DNA of 42,150 nt from the NCBI GenBank assembly GCA_913063125.1, contig CAJXZM010000038.1, positions 1-42,150 on the forward strand, given 5' to 3'. Origin of the DNA: an uncultured Gammaproteobacteria bacterium (GTDB lineage: Bacteria > Pseudomonadota > Gammaproteobacteria > Pseudomonadales > Ketobacteraceae). Positions 16,657 to 26,584 of this stretch are shown here, one piece after another. A program made the translations under genes and the position numbers. The number at the start of each line of letters is the position of its first letter. Position 1 is the stretch's first letter. The notes below the pieces were generated by a model, which saw nothing but the letters and a program-made list of their open reading frames with translations, searched no databases and was not told where the DNA came from.

Positions 16657-17251
16657 CCACCGTCTTTATCGATGCTTTGTGAAAAATACTTTGAGTAGTT
16701 TATTGTTAGTTGTTGCTCTGTCACAAGCAGCGACTTATGCAGATGCTGCTGACTTCTCTACAGACTTGGGGGAAACGTTATCTGCTTCCGAGCTAAGTGA
16801 CTATGAGATTACCATCTTTCCAAATGGAAAGAATTTGCCGGAGGGAAAAGGGTCCGTAATACAAGGGGAAAAGCTATATAAAGGTCGTTGCATGATGTGC
16901 CATGGCGAGGAGGGTGATGAAGGACCTGCTGCACGATTAAAAGGCAGTGATGGGTGGATAAGTTTTTCTGATCCCCTGCGGATTTTACGAATTAATAAGT
17001 ATCCCGTGCTATTAATTTCAGTGGGCAGCTTATGGCCTTACGCGACATCGATTTTTGACTATACACGAAGGGCTATGCCGCATTATGCCCCTAAGAGTTT
17101 GAATGATGATGAGGTTTATGCATTAACTGCATACATACTTTATTTAAATGATCTGCTTGAAAAAGATGTAGTATTAGACGAGAAAAGAATATTAAACATA
17201 CAGATGCCTGGTAAAAATCGGAGCATTTCAGCATGGCCAGAGTTTAAATAG
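16649..17251 (+). CDS. SoxD-like cytochrome c, partner of the SoxC-like enzyme
   Basis: A 200-residue exported monohaem cytochrome. The ATG at 16649 overlaps the SoxC-like stop codon by 8 bases and is preceded by GGAG, indicating translational coupling; longer in-frame starts lie inside soxC. A signal peptide ends near YADA. The haem attachment motif CMMCH has C81, C84 and H85; the distal Met is probably that in RRAMPHYAPKSLNDDEV, typical of SoxD. It should accept electrons from the molybdenum centre. SoxD of sulfur oxidisers is usually longer and dihaem; this single-haem form resembles the SoxD N-terminal part or a SorB-like partner. Confidence 0.87.
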   Translation: MSSHRLYRCFVKNTLSSLLLVVALSQAATYADAADFSTDLGETLSASELSDYEITIFPNGKNLPEGKGSVIQGEKLYKGRCMMCHGEEGDEGPAARLKGSDGWISFSDPLRILRINKYPVLLISVGSLWPYATSIFDYTRRAMPHYAPKSLNDDEVYALTAYILYLNDLLEKDVVLDEKRILNIQMPGKNRSISAWPEFK

Positions 17252-17323
17252 TAAGTACTGGCAAATAAGGTGTGATGTTACCTCTTTTTATTATCCGATA
17301 TTTGTTTGTTGTGGTTATCAATA

Positions 17324-17494
17324 TTATACGATGCCTTGTTGGCGAATCTTCATAGGCCCTCGATTAGGAGGCGGACTTTGTCCGGTCCATTGCTTGAGTG
17401 CTTGTCGAAATGCTATGGCTTCGCTGAACTGGAGGTGTTGGGTTATATCTTCAACAGTATGCCCAGGGAGGGTAAAATCATAAGCACGCCCGAG
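17324..17494 (-). pseudogene. Decayed AraC-family gene: C-terminal HTH remnant
   Basis: The minus strand reads an AraC C-terminus, EDITQHLQFSEAIAFRQALK then QWTGQSPPPNRG and KIRQQGIV, ending in TAA at 17324-17326. It matches the end of the intact AraC protein at 19397 (EDITQRLQFSEAAAFRRAFK, QWTGQSP, KVRQQVIA). The DNA over 17311-17463 aligns without gaps to the region beginning at 19384, including past the stop. Upstream the homology fades around LGRAY and meets an in-frame TGA, so most of the gene is lost. The rest of the 17252-17750 gap (17500-17735) shows no gene or clear motif. Confidence 0.8.
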
Positions 17495-17750
17495 TTTTCA
17501 TAGTTGCTAGCGTATTGTGATTGCCTGGTCTAGTATAGGATGGTTACGTGCAAAAAACGTACAGCGTTTGTGGGTGATAGAGTCTGCTGTTGAATGAAAA
17601 TCAATACTCTGTTTCATTCTGTCTGTACGAGTAGTCGTTATGTATACTTAGGTGTGTTATCTCTGTAAATATAGACAGGCACTTTATGATTGTAGTTTGT
17701 AAGGCGATTCATAGGGGCCAACACTACAAGCTTAATTGGAGACTTTTGCA

Positions 17751-19331
17751 ATGACCGTACGAAAGTTATTTTTAATTGCAATGATGGTTTTAGTGGTGCT
17801 TGCGGTTTTTACGGGTACTTCCTACTTAAAATACACTGAAGCTGTTAGCGGTCAGAAGGCGGCTTTAGATTATCGACACCAAGCATTTTTGTTATCGGAA
17901 GAGATGGAGACGGACTCATCTGACCTAACGAATACCGTGCGTTTATATACAGTAACAGGTGAAAAAAAATGGAGAGATTCCTATTTTTACGTACTTGACA
18001 AGGCCGCAGGTAAAGTTCCACGAAAGGACGGCACAATAATGGCGTTCAGCGATAAGGTGAAGGCCATGAACCTTACTGAAGTGGAAGAGGGTCATTTGTT
18101 GCAGTCGAAAAGTGAATCAGATGGGCTTGTTGTCATCGAAGTTGAAGTGATGGATGCGGTTGATTCTCATACCAAACGATTCGGATATGGTGAAGCGTAT
18201 ATCACCAATAAAACAGACGAATTATCCGCTCAAGCGCTTAGACTTTTTAATGAAGAATACTATCTTTATTTGGGGAAAATCGGTGCAGAAATTACCCAGT
18301 TTAACACACTTCTATTTGAACGTGTCGAGAGTAAAATTACGGAAGAAAGTGACAAGGCAGACTTTATGCAAAAGCTATTTTTCTTTTGTTTAGTCACTCT
18401 TGTGGTTGTGATGCTAGGGTTTATTATTTATATCAGTCAATTTATTAGGAAGCGTCTAGGTGGGGAGCCAGCCCAGTTGTCCGGTATAGCGAGTGAAATT
18501 TCGCAAGGTAATCTGATGATTGAGATTGATTTGGCTGTTGGTGACGATAGTAGTGTGATGTCTTCTATGGTGGTCATGCAGAAAAAATTGATTGACGTGG
18601 TTCAGGACATACAAACTAATGCGATACAGATCACTTCTGCGGCCTCTCAAGTAAGTGGAACGGCAAGCTCGTTGAGTGAAGCTGCGAGCGAGCAAGCTGC
18701 GAGTGTGGAAGAGACGAGTGCTTCGATAGAGGAGATGGGAGCATCAATAAGCCAGAATAGTGAAAATGCACAAATCACTGATAGTATTGCAAGTGAGTCA
18801 GCCATTGCAGCAACTGACGGTGGTGAGGCGGTGTTAGGAACCGTTCAGGCAATGACTCAGATTGCAGAAAAAATCACCATCATTGAAGATATAGCCTACC
18901 AAACGAATATGTTAGCACTGAATGCAGCGATTGAAGCTGCAAGGGCGGGGGAGCATGGGAAGGGCTTTGCCGTCGTTGCTTCAGAGGTAAGAAAGCTGGC
19001 TGAGCGAAGTCAACTAGCCGCCTCAGAAATAAGCTCGCTAACCGGCGATAGCGTTAAAGTGGCAGAGAAAGCGGGAGCATTGCTGGATAAGATGGTGCCA
19101 GATATTACCAAAACGGCCGATTTAGTTCAGGAAATTACGGCTTCATCGGAAGAGCAATCCAGTGGAGTTGGTCAGATTACTAACGCCATGCGGCAGCTTG
19201 ATAGTGTTACTCAACAAAATGCAGCAGGCTCGGAAGAACTTGCTGCAACGGCAGAAGAAATGCAAGGTTTATCAACTAACTTGCAGGAAGCAGTAGGGTT
19301 TTTCCGTTTAACCGGGGGGAAGGGTCAATAA
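17751..19331 (+). CDS. Methyl-accepting chemotaxis protein
   Basis: A 526-residue transmembrane chemoreceptor. ATG at 17751 with GGAG nine bases upstream is chosen over an in-frame TTG at 17736. TM1 is about residues 5-25, then a ~180-residue periplasmic sensor domain of no recognised ligand family, TM2 about 209-232, a HAMP-like linker ([18 protein letters not shown]), and a long cytoplasmic coiled coil. The hairpin tip that docks CheA/CheW is intact, with [17 protein letters not shown] and [18 protein letters not shown] near 384-418. No CheBR-binding NWETF-type tail is present. It sits between an AraC remnant and its intact paralogue. Confidence 0.95.
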   Translation: MTVRKLFLIAMMVLVVLAVFTGTSYLKYTEAVSGQKAALDYRHQAFLLSEEMETDSSDLTNTVRLYTVTGEKKWRDSYFYVLDKAAGKVPRKDGTIMAFSDKVKAMNLTEVEEGHLLQSKSESDGLVVIEVEVMDAVDSHTKRFGYGEAYITNKTDELSAQALRLFNEEYYLYLGKIGAEITQFNTLLFERVESKITEESDKADFMQKLFFFCLVTLVVVMLGFIIYISQFIRKRLGGEPAQLSGIASEISQGNLMIEIDLAVGDDSSVMSSMVVMQKKLIDVVQDIQTNAIQITSAASQVSGTASSLSEAASEQAASVEETSASIEEMGASISQNSENAQITDSIASESAIAATDGGEAVLGTVQAMTQIAEKITIIEDIAYQTNMLALNAAIEAARAGEHGKGFAVVASEVRKLAERSQLAASEISSLTGDSVKVAEKAGALLDKMVPDITKTADLVQEITASSEEQSSGVGQITNAMRQLDSVTQQNAAGSEELAATAEEMQGLSTNLQEAVGFFRLTGGKGQ

Positions 19332-19396
19332 TGCCCCTGGCCTACTAACTGCCGCCTCTTACGCTAATTGTTTCTTAGTTATCGTGGTTATTAATA

Positions 19397-20440
19397 TTAA
19401 GCAATGACTTGTTGGCGAACCTTTATCGATTCTCGATAGGATGATGGGCTTTGTCCGGTCCATTGCTTGAATGCCCGTCGAAATGCAGCGGCTTCGCTGA
19501 ACTGGAGGCGTTGGGTTATATCTTCAATGGTAAGCTCACCGGATTCTAGGTAGTTACATGCTCTGTCGAGTCTCGCGTCTTTTAATAATTCAGTGTAGGT
19601 GACATTAAGACCTTTTAGGCGGCGTTTAAGTGTGCTCTTTGATGTGTGGAAATGATTGGCAACATCATCAATATTCGGGTATCCAGTTTCTCGTTGACGA
19701 ATATATTGCGATATCAACGTCAGAATCCCTTCATTGTCACCAAGTTCTCGCATTAAGTTAGAGGATCGAGATTTAATTTCGTGAATGATGGCTGGGTTTG
19801 ATGATGTTAACGGTGTGTCCAATAATGAAGGGTGACACGTTATTTGATGTCGATGTGTATTAAATCGAACGTTGTCATTTAGTATTTTATAATATTCATT
19901 TTCGTATTCTGGGGCTGCGTAGTTAAATTCAAAAGTGCAGTCCATAACTGTTTTTTTGGTCGCTTGTAAGAAACAGTGATAGAGAGTAGAAAACAATACC
20001 TCTATAAAGAATCGTTGCACATCACCACCTTCAAAGGCCGGAGTACAGGTAACATGTGCTGCGTTAGAATTTCTTATTATTTCCATTACAGTGATAGGAG
20101 AGATTAATTTTTTATAGGTTATTATAATATCTAACGCTTCACCGACGGTGTTACAGGCTAATGACCCTAATCCAACCGAACCGTGACCACTAAACATTAA
20201 CCGCCTGCCAAAATGTAAGCCTAGTGCGGGATTGTTAAGTTTATCAATGCAGGCTTTAATAAGCGATTTGTATTGGTTGTAACTAACCTTTGATGAAAAA
20301 TCTTTCTCTAGCTCTTCGTCAAGCCCTGTTAAGTCTCTCAGCTCAGCGATGTTTAAGCCTTCTTCACCAGCATAACTCAAAAGTGCTTTAGGGTGGTTGT
20401 GATAAAAGATTATAGGGTCATTAGACTGAATGATTTTCAT
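19397..20440 (-). CDS. AraC-family transcriptional regulator (Arabinose_bd-type N-terminus)
   Basis: A 347-residue regulator if started at the ATG at 20440 (MKIIQSNDPIIFYH), which has AGGA eight bases upstream; an in-frame start at 20515 adds 25 unlikely residues. The N-terminal ~190 residues form the sensory domain (GRRLMFSGHGSVGLGSLA region is typical). The C-terminal HTH has VANHFHTSKSTLKRRLKG and IEDITQRLQFSEAAAFRRAF, ending QWTGQSPSSYRES. A degenerate copy of its 3' end lies at 17324-17494 on the other side of the chemoreceptor. It is divergent from the FadL-family gene at 20784 and may regulate it. Confidence 0.92.
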   Translation of the reverse strand: MKIIQSNDPIIFYHNHPKALLSYAGEEGLNIAELRDLTGLDEELEKDFSSKVSYNQYKSLIKACIDKLNNPALGLHFGRRLMFSGHGSVGLGSLACNTVGEALDIIITYKKLISPITVMEIIRNSNAAHVTCTPAFEGGDVQRFFIEVLFSTLYHCFLQATKKTVMDCTFEFNYAAPEYENEYYKILNDNVRFNTHRHQITCHPSLLDTPLTSSNPAIIHEIKSRSSNLMRELGDNEGILTLISQYIRQRETGYPNIDDVANHFHTSKSTLKRRLKGLNVTYTELLKDARLDRACNYLESGELTIEDITQRLQFSEAAAFRRAFKQWTGQSPSSYRESIKVRQQVIA

Positions 20441-20522
20441 GACATTATTCCTATCGCTTTCCCTTGTTGTCGGGAGTATTGTTGTTGTTTTGTATACGAT
20501 TGATGCTTTTGTCAATGGTTGA

Positions 20523-20619
20523 GCTGATATGTCCCTCTAATAAAGCACAATTCCCGTTAGTGTGTTGGTTTTACTGGCAGGTTAAATGTGGCCGCCAATA
20601 TTAATTGGGCTGATATGTC
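20523..20619. repeat. 11-bp direct repeat GCTGATATGTC, two copies
   Basis: GCTGATATGTC occurs at 20523-20533 and 20609-20619, in the gap (20441-20783) between the divergent AraC and FadL-family genes. Further on, GTACC occurs twice around 20636 and 20657. AraC proteins commonly bind direct repeats, so these are candidate regulator sites. Nothing else was recognised in this gap. Confidence 0.4.
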
Positions 20620-20783
20620 ATATGTGAGACTGAAGTACCAATATATAGTTTGTACCTATCTAGTCAAGCCCCAGATGTTGTGCTTTTTGCAGTCTAATTG
20701 GGTGCGTGAATAATAATAATAAAATAATGAAGTGCTAACCCGTCTAATTTCAATGAGTTAGATGTGGCAAGGACCTAATAATA

Positions 20784-22568
20784 ATGAATAAAAAAATGTT
20801 ACTTCAATTGTTGGAATTACGTAATGCTAGTCAATTACGGACTATTCCTAAAATGCGCTCTGGTTTTTGTAGAAAGGCGTTGTCGTCTGCTTTGGTAGCG
20901 CTTGCCGCTGCGGTATCTGCGACGAGTGTTAATGCCCAGCTAATGCAAAATCTATCACTTGCAAACCCTAAGGCGCTTGCGTTAGGGCATGCGGTTACCG
21001 CAGATCCACCGGGGATTGACTCTATTCACTTCAACCCTGCTGGATTGGCGAAAATTCGTGGCAGGCAGCAACAAACTAAAATACTCGCTGCCCATATGTC
21101 ATTTATGAGTAAAACGGGTGAGCAACAGAACACGCAGGCAGTGAGAGACGCATTTGATACGTTTAATGATGCAGCGCTAGCGCAAGACCCAGATGCAGTT
21201 CTTGTTGATTTTCCTGATGATGATCAAGCGGGTATAAGTGCAACAGCGACACAACCTATGTTGATTTTACCTTTTGCTGGTATGAATGAAGTTCCCGTGA
21301 TATTGGCGCCATTTGGTGGAATTGCGATAGAAGACCCTCACCACGGCTGGACGTTTGGTACAGCTGTGTATACGCCGCTTGGAATGGGCTTTGCGCGAGA
21401 CAGGGATAAGGACCCAGGTTCATATCAAGGATATCAAACGGCGCTTACACGCTTAACGTATTTTTCACCTACGATTGGCGTGCAGGTTACCGATACACTT
21501 TCTGTTGGTGTTGGTATTAACTTTTCCTGGCAGGGGTTTGGTACAAAAACAAAATTCAGAGCTCCAGATCAAACAATTATATTCCTAAATCGATCGGAGA
21601 ATGCTTTAGCTCCCATTTTGAGTGGAGAAAGCGATGCAGCAGATGGTATTGATGCAGGTATTTTAGGCGCATTTGATAATATCGGTGATTTAGAAATCGA
21701 AGCAACTGACCCATTGTCGCTAGGGTTTAATTTTGGATTGTTATGGGAACCAACGCCTTGGATTTCATTTGGTTTGGTATATCAATCAGAAACAAAAGCA
21801 GACATGGAAGGTGATTTTAAGATGACGTATGAAGATGCGTTTCTTGGAACAACTATTGGCTTAAAACCTTTGTCTTCTTTATTTGTTGCACTAGATGGTG
21901 CGGAGTTTAACGCGCAGCGTGTAGAAAAGGGGCATATTGAGGTTGAAATGATTCAGCCACAACATATAGCTTTGGGAACATCAATACAGCTGTTGCCAAA
22001 TATAAAAGTTAACGTTGATATGAAATGGGTTGAGTATAGCAAGTGGGAGGATCTCACTATTTCATTTGATCAAAATGTTGATTTTCTTAATCTCGCGAGT
22101 ATTGTGAATACGCTTGCTTTTACTGATACTGATAGTGCGGACCCTAATGAATTACGAATACCTCGTGGTTATGAAGATGTTCTTTCGTGGGCGTTTGGTG
22201 TTGAGTATCAAGCAAATGACAGTTTGGTTTTACGATTTGGGTATGAGCCACGAGGAAGTGCGGTACCAGATGACAAAGTAGACTTTTTGTTTCCAATTGC
22301 TGATGCAAATTTATATTCATTTGGGTTTGGATATCAGATAGATTCAGAATCTAGAATGGACTTTGCAATAGCCTATCTTGTATCAGAATATGAAGCAGAT
22401 TTGAGTGTAACAGTGGATGAGGATGGAAAGGAAGTTGCGAGTAACGCATCGACAAATGCAAACTCGATAACGCCGGGTGATGTTATTTATAATCCTTACG
22501 CATACTTACCAATAGAAGGTAAAACAGAAGCTTATTTAATAACACTCAGTTATGACGAAAAATTCTAA
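20784..22568 (+). CDS. OmpP1/FadL-family outer-membrane lipid transporter
   Basis: A 594-residue outer-membrane beta-barrel of the long-chain fatty acid/hydrocarbon uptake family, longer than E. coli FadL (about 446). A long N-terminal leader contains a signal peptide ending VNAQ at about residue 52. The mature start, LANPKALALGHAVTADPPGIDSIHFNPAGLAK in pieces, has the NPAGLA motif of the FadL N-terminal plug. GLVYQSETKADMEGDF and the terminal SFGFGYQIDSESRMDFAIAY-type strands are barrel strands, with Phe/aromatic-rich ends. It probably imports hydrophobic substrates for the lipid enzymes encoded elsewhere. Followed by a strong terminator at 22594. Confidence 0.92.
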   Translation: MNKKMLLQLLELRNASQLRTIPKMRSGFCRKALSSALVALAAAVSATSVNAQLMQNLSLANPKALALGHAVTADPPGIDSIHFNPAGLAKIRGRQQQTKILAAHMSFMSKTGEQQNTQAVRDAFDTFNDAALAQDPDAVLVDFPDDDQAGISATATQPMLILPFAGMNEVPVILAPFGGIAIEDPHHGWTFGTAVYTPLGMGFARDRDKDPGSYQGYQTALTRLTYFSPTIGVQVTDTLSVGVGINFSWQGFGTKTKFRAPDQTIIFLNRSENALAPILSGESDAADGIDAGILGAFDNIGDLEIEATDPLSLGFNFGLLWEPTPWISFGLVYQSETKADMEGDFKMTYEDAFLGTTIGLKPLSSLFVALDGAEFNAQRVEKGHIEVEMIQPQHIALGTSIQLLPNIKVNVDMKWVEYSKWEDLTISFDQNVDFLNLASIVNTLAFTDTDSADPNELRIPRGYEDVLSWAFGVEYQANDSLVLRFGYEPRGSAVPDDKVDFLFPIADANLYSFGFGYQIDSESRMDFAIAYLVSEYEADLSVTVDEDGKEVASNASTNANSITPGDVIYNPYAYLPIEGKTEAYLITLSYDEKF

Positions 22569-22593
22569 CCAGTTATACGTCCCAAAGCGTAGC

Positions 22594-22615
22594 CCCGCCT
22601 AGTGCGGGTTTTTTT
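22594..22615 (+). terminator. Rho-independent terminator after the FadL-family gene
   Basis: Stem CCCGC (22594-22598), loop CTAGT, stem GCGGG (22604-22608), then seven T residues. It begins 26 bases after the FadL-family stop codon. Confidence 0.85.
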
Positions 22616-22767
22616 GTGGGTTAGAATTGTATATAGAGTCTTTATCATGACCTTCGGGAGTTAATTTAGGAATTGAATAACCCTACCAATCAAGTTGTTT
22701 TTCCGATTGGAAAGGCTGTGAGATGTTACCTATACTCAGTTTTTAGCCGTAGAAAGAGGATTGGGTT

Positions 22768-23385
22768 GTGAGGAATTCTAGAGTTCGCTGTTTGGTGGCT
22801 TTTACTTTTTACTTCAGTTTTATGCAGGTGCTTCTGGCACAACCAATCGACAGCGCCCCTTTACCATCGTCTGAGTTAATAAAAGCCCTGCAGTCAGGCG
22901 GCCACATTATTTATATGCGTCACAGTCAAACTGATCATAAACAAAAGGATCAGGGGGCGACTAGCTTGGAACATTGTGATCTACAAAGGAACTTGTCTGT
23001 AGCTGGTCGAGAGATGGCGCAAAGCATAGGTAGTGCTATAAAACGGTTGAATATACCTATTGAAGATGTACTAAGCAGCCCTTATTGTCGATGTAAGGAT
23101 ACGGCAAAATTAGCATTTGGTGATTTTAAAATTGAACCCAATTTACAGTTTTCATTTTCTAAAAATGACAAAGAATCTAAGAAGTTAGGGGAGAAGTTAT
23201 ACGAGATGATGATGAGTGATTCGAATCATGCATTAAATTCGGTTTTTGTAGGGCATACGTCAAATCTTCGAGATGGTCTCGGTGTTTGGCCAAAGCCAGA
23301 GGGAGCCGTTGCAATTTTTCAAAAACTGGAGGGGAGAATTATTTATAAAGGTTTGATTAAACCGAACGAATGGCCAATCTTATAG
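22768..23385 (+). CDS. Exported histidine phosphatase-family protein
   Basis: A 205-residue protein starting with GTG, preceded by AAAGAGGA about 8 bases upstream. Residues 1-26 are a signal peptide (cleavage near LLAQ). IIYMRHSQTDH is the catalytic block with the phospho-accepting His; most members have RHG or RHA, here RHS. LSSPYCRCKDTAKLAFG is the conserved SSxxxRxxxTA region and VFVGHTSNLRDGLG contains the second His. It belongs to the branch of small exported histidine phosphatases with unknown substrate. The hybrid kinase gene starts 17 bases after its end, suggesting co-transcription. Confidence 0.88.
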   Translation: MRNSRVRCLVAFTFYFSFMQVLLAQPIDSAPLPSSELIKALQSGGHIIYMRHSQTDHKQKDQGATSLEHCDLQRNLSVAGREMAQSIGSAIKRLNIPIEDVLSSPYCRCKDTAKLAFGDFKIEPNLQFSFSKNDKESKKLGEKLYEMMMSDSNHALNSVFVGHTSNLRDGLGVWPKPEGAVAIFQKLEGRIIYKGLIKPNEWPIL

Positions 23386-23401
23386 GAGCGTTTAAGTCAG
23401 T

Positions 23402-26400
23402 ATGTTTCGTCATCTATCTCTTCGTGGCCGTTTTCTTTTTGCACCCTTAGTCTGTGTGTTATTGACGTTGTTTTTGTTTTTTGCCAGTAATGTTGTCAAT
23501 CACTCCAGCAATGAAACGCTAAAGCAGTTGAGCGATAGTAATTTACCTCGCATGACTGAAATCAGTGATATCAGTATTCGCTTAACGAACAATCATTCAT
23601 TGTTCTCATCTTTGCTGATTTCAGCTCTTGACGACCCCGATGAGGAGCGGATTTATCTTGAGGGGCGGAGTATTCTTAATTCACTTTATGAACTTGAAGA
23701 AAAGGTTAGAATAAACTTACTAGAGTCTGATGCCTTGCTCATTAATGGTGAAGATGTATTGCAAAAGATTGGTTTGGCCTTTAAGCAATACCGTGAGGCG
23801 TGTGTTGGGGGGCTTGAGTTATCAACGGTTGATGCCGCTCTTGCGAGGGTCGAATTGATTAATGCGACTCAAACTCTTGTTGATTTGAATGGTTTTTTTC
23901 TCATACTTTCCAATTATTACGGAAATAAGCTATCTATTAGTACTGATTTAATTGACGGGGCACTAGCTGATAATGTGCAATTGACAGCTGTGGCTGTTTC
24001 TTTGTTGTTGATGATGATTTTTGTCGCACTCTATTTTTCAAAAAAAATGAGCCAAGATTTAGAGCAAGTTAATCAGGCTCTCATTGATCTTTCCAATGGT
24101 CGGGGGATAAAGTATCTACCAAAGAATTCAGATGGAGATATGCAGCAACTAACAACCGCTGTGTATGCGTTTGAGGAGGCTTTAAGGCAAAGTGAAGTGC
24201 AGCAATTAGAGTTAGATAAGGCGCTCCGGGATCTTCAGCAACAAAAGTTTGCTCTTGATCAGCATGCTATTGTTGCTATCACTAATGTTAAAGGAGATAT
24301 TACTTACGCAAATAAGCGTTTCAGTGAGATATCTGGGTACAATATAGAAGAGCTGCTGGGGAAAAATCATCGCTTATTAAATTCGGGAAAACATGATTCT
24401 TCATTATTTACCGAAATGTATAAAACAATTTCTAAAGGGGGGGTGTGGCATGGGGAGCTATGCAATAAAAATAAAAATGGAGAGCTTTATTGGGTTGATA
24501 CTACAATCGCTCCTTTTATGGGAGATGATGGCAAGCCGGTAAGCTACATCGCAATTCGAACGGATATTACCACGAGTAAAGACGTTGAAATTGATTTGCT
24601 GGTCGCGAAAGAAGCCGCGGAAGCTGCTGTTATAGCAAAAAATGAATTTCTGGCGACGATGAGTCACGAGATTCGTACTCCTATGAATGGTGTTTTAGGT
24701 ATGTTGGGTTTATTACTTAATATGTCACTCAGTGAAGAGCAGGAGCGCCGCGCCAAACTAGCCCAAGTTAGCGCTAAGTCACTACTTGGTCTAATAGATG
24801 ATATCCTTGATTTTTCTCGAGTAGAAGCCGGTAAGCTTGATTTCGAGGCATTGGATTTTGATCTTAGGTATTTGCTGGGGGAGTTTGCTGAAACGATGGC
24901 CCTGAGAGCGGGCGAAAAAGGCCTAGAGTTAATCGTTGATTTAACGGGTATGGATGACCCCATGGTGGTTGGTGACCCAGGACGCGTCAGACAAATACTG
25001 TCCAATTTGGTGGGTAACGCCATAAAGTTCACGGAAGCTGGTGAAATCTTGATTCGGGCTTCTATGGAAAAAAATGTTGATGGCGACTCTGTTTTACGTT
25101 GTTCAATTAAAGACACAGGAGTCGGTATCCCACCACATCGCCTTGAGTATCTTTTTGATATGTTTACCCAAGTTGATGCTTCAACAACGAGAAAGTTTGG
25201 CGGCACTGGGTTGGGATTGTCCATAGCGAAAAAACTTTGCGAGTTAATGCATGGTGATATATCAGTTGATAGCACATTAGGTGAGGGGTCAGATTTTGAG
25301 TTTTTCATCACGCTAAAATCCAGTGAGCACTCTATACCGGAGGTGCCGGATATTGACATTAGTAAACTCCATATATTAGTGGTTGATGATAACGCTACTA
25401 ATCGGGAGGTGGTTCAAGCACAGCTACTTCGCTGGGGGGCTTCAGTTGAACAAGCAGATAGTGCCGAGGCAGCTTTAGAACTTATGTCTATACAGGTAGA
25501 GGAGGGCCGTGAGGTACCGTTTGATATAGCCATTGTTGATATGCAGATGCCTGATATAGATGGTGCAGAGTTTGGTAAGAGGGTTAAAGGCAACGCTCAA
25601 TACAACAACGTTAAGTTAGTAATGATGACTTCTATGGCTCATCGAGGCGATGCGTGTTTTTTTGCGGAGCTTGGGTATGATGCTTACTTCCCCAAACCCG
25701 TTACCACTGAGGACCTATTTAAGGCGCTGACGGTTGTTGACAGCGATAGCCAGAACCTACTGGTTACTAGGCATTCTTTAGGTGGAATTGATAATGTCGA
25801 AAGTAAAATTATTCCCCTGCCTGAGTTGATAGCCTCCCGTGCGTCTATGACTGCGGAGCATGTTCGGATTTTGTTGGTTGAAGACAATGTGATTAATCAG
25901 GAAGTTGCCCGAGGAATATTGGAGGATCTGGGGTTTGATGTTGATATTGCCGCTGATGGTGCGCAGTGTATTGAATCGTTGAAGCAAAACGTTGGGTCTA
26001 CAGCTTATCAGTTGGTGTTAATGGATTGCCAAATGCCTATCATGGATGGCTATAAAGCAACCCGGGAAATTCGAGAAGGGAATGCAGGTGCTGTGAATCA
26101 ATACATACCTGTCATCGCTATGACTGCAAACGCAATGAAAGGAGATAGAGAAAAATGTCTTGCTACTGGTATGAATGATTATCTGAGTAAACCGATAGAT
26201 GAAGGTGGTTTATTGAAAAAAATAAATAACTTATTGTATAAAGAAAAAACAAAACTTCAAACCCCTGAGAATCAACAAACGCCAGATAACCCCACCGTTA
26301 CTGAAATAACAGCAAACCCTGGGTCAGTATCGGATATATGGGATAGACGGGAGGTGCTTAGCAGGTTAAGAGGGAAAGAAGATCGGTTGTTAAAAATAAT

Positions 26401-26584
26401 GGGGCTATTTGTAAAAAATGCTCCCCTTATGATTAAATCAATAGAAAGTGCTATTGCGATGGGCGACTTGCAGCAAGTAAAAATACATATCCATTCACTT
26501 AAAGAACACTCAGTGCTACCCAGCTTTATCGAGTGGTTGTTCAAATGGAGAGTGCAGCCATTGGCAGTGATATGCCTTCGGTAA
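23402..26584 (+). CDS. Hybrid histidine kinase (PAS-HisKA-HATPase-REC-REC-HPt) with frameshifted HPt
   Basis: A 1060-residue BarA-like sensor. TM1 about 10-28, periplasmic loop, TM2 about 194-212, HAMP, PAS about 285-395, HisKA with the phospho-His H422 in ATMSHEIRTPMNG, HATPase_c with NLVGNAIKFTE, DTGVGIP and GGTGLGLSIAKKL, REC1 with the Asp of VDMQMPD at about 713, REC2 with LMDCQMPIMDG at about 874, then a C-terminal HPt with H1031 in HIHSLK. After HSLK the frame no longer matches an HPt and ends at 26584. In the +2 frame the HPt continues, ATQLYRVVVQMESAAIGSDM, to a stop at 26650-26652. One lost base, or a ~10-base deletion that also removes the missing GNIG-like turn, would explain this. 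The frame-corrected gene would end at 26652. Kinase and receiver domains look intact. Confidence 0.9.
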   Translation: MFRHLSLRGRFLFAPLVCVLLTLFLFFASNVVNHSSNETLKQLSDSNLPRMTEISDISIRLTNNHSLFSSLLISALDDPDEERIYLEGRSILNSLYELEEKVRINLLESDALLINGEDVLQKIGLAFKQYREACVGGLELSTVDAALARVELINATQTLVDLNGFFLILSNYYGNKLSISTDLIDGALADNVQLTAVAVSLLLMMIFVALYFSKKMSQDLEQVNQALIDLSNGRGIKYLPKNSDGDMQQLTTAVYAFEEALRQSEVQQLELDKALRDLQQQKFALDQHAIVAITNVKGDITYANKRFSEISGYNIEELLGKNHRLLNSGKHDSSLFTEMYKTISKGGVWHGELCNKNKNGELYWVDTTIAPFMGDDGKPVSYIAIRTDITTSKDVEIDLLVAKEAAEAAVIAKNEFLATMSHEIRTPMNGVLGMLGLLLNMSLSEEQERRAKLAQVSAKSLLGLIDDILDFSRVEAGKLDFEALDFDLRYLLGEFAETMALRAGEKGLELIVDLTGMDDPMVVGDPGRVRQILSNLVGNAIKFTEAGEILIRASMEKNVDGDSVLRCSIKDTGVGIPPHRLEYLFDMFTQVDASTTRKFGGTGLGLSIAKKLCELMHGDISVDSTLGEGSDFEFFITLKSSEHSIPEVPDIDISKLHILVVDDNATNREVVQAQLLRWGASVEQADSAEAALELMSIQVEEGREVPFDIAIVDMQMPDIDGAEFGKRVKGNAQYNNVKLVMMTSMAHRGDACFFAELGYDAYFPKPVTTEDLFKALTVVDSDSQNLLVTRHSLGGIDNVESKIIPLPELIASRASMTAEHVRILLVEDNVINQEVARGILEDLGFDVDIAADGAQCIESLKQNVGSTAYQLVLMDCQMPIMDGYKATREIREGNAGAVNQYIPVIAMTANAMKGDREKCLATGMNDYLSKPIDEGGLLKKINNLLYKEKTKLQTPENQQTPDNPTVTEITANPGSVSDIWDRREVLSRLRGKEDRLLKIMGLFVKNAPLMIKSIESAIAMGDLQQVKIHIHSLKEHSVLPSFIEWLFKWRVQPLAVICLR

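Noticed and set aside
24664..25359. 231-codon reading frame opposite the hybrid kinase
   Set aside because: Overlaps HisKA/HATPase codons of a clear kinase; Ser-rich antisense translation without motifs.
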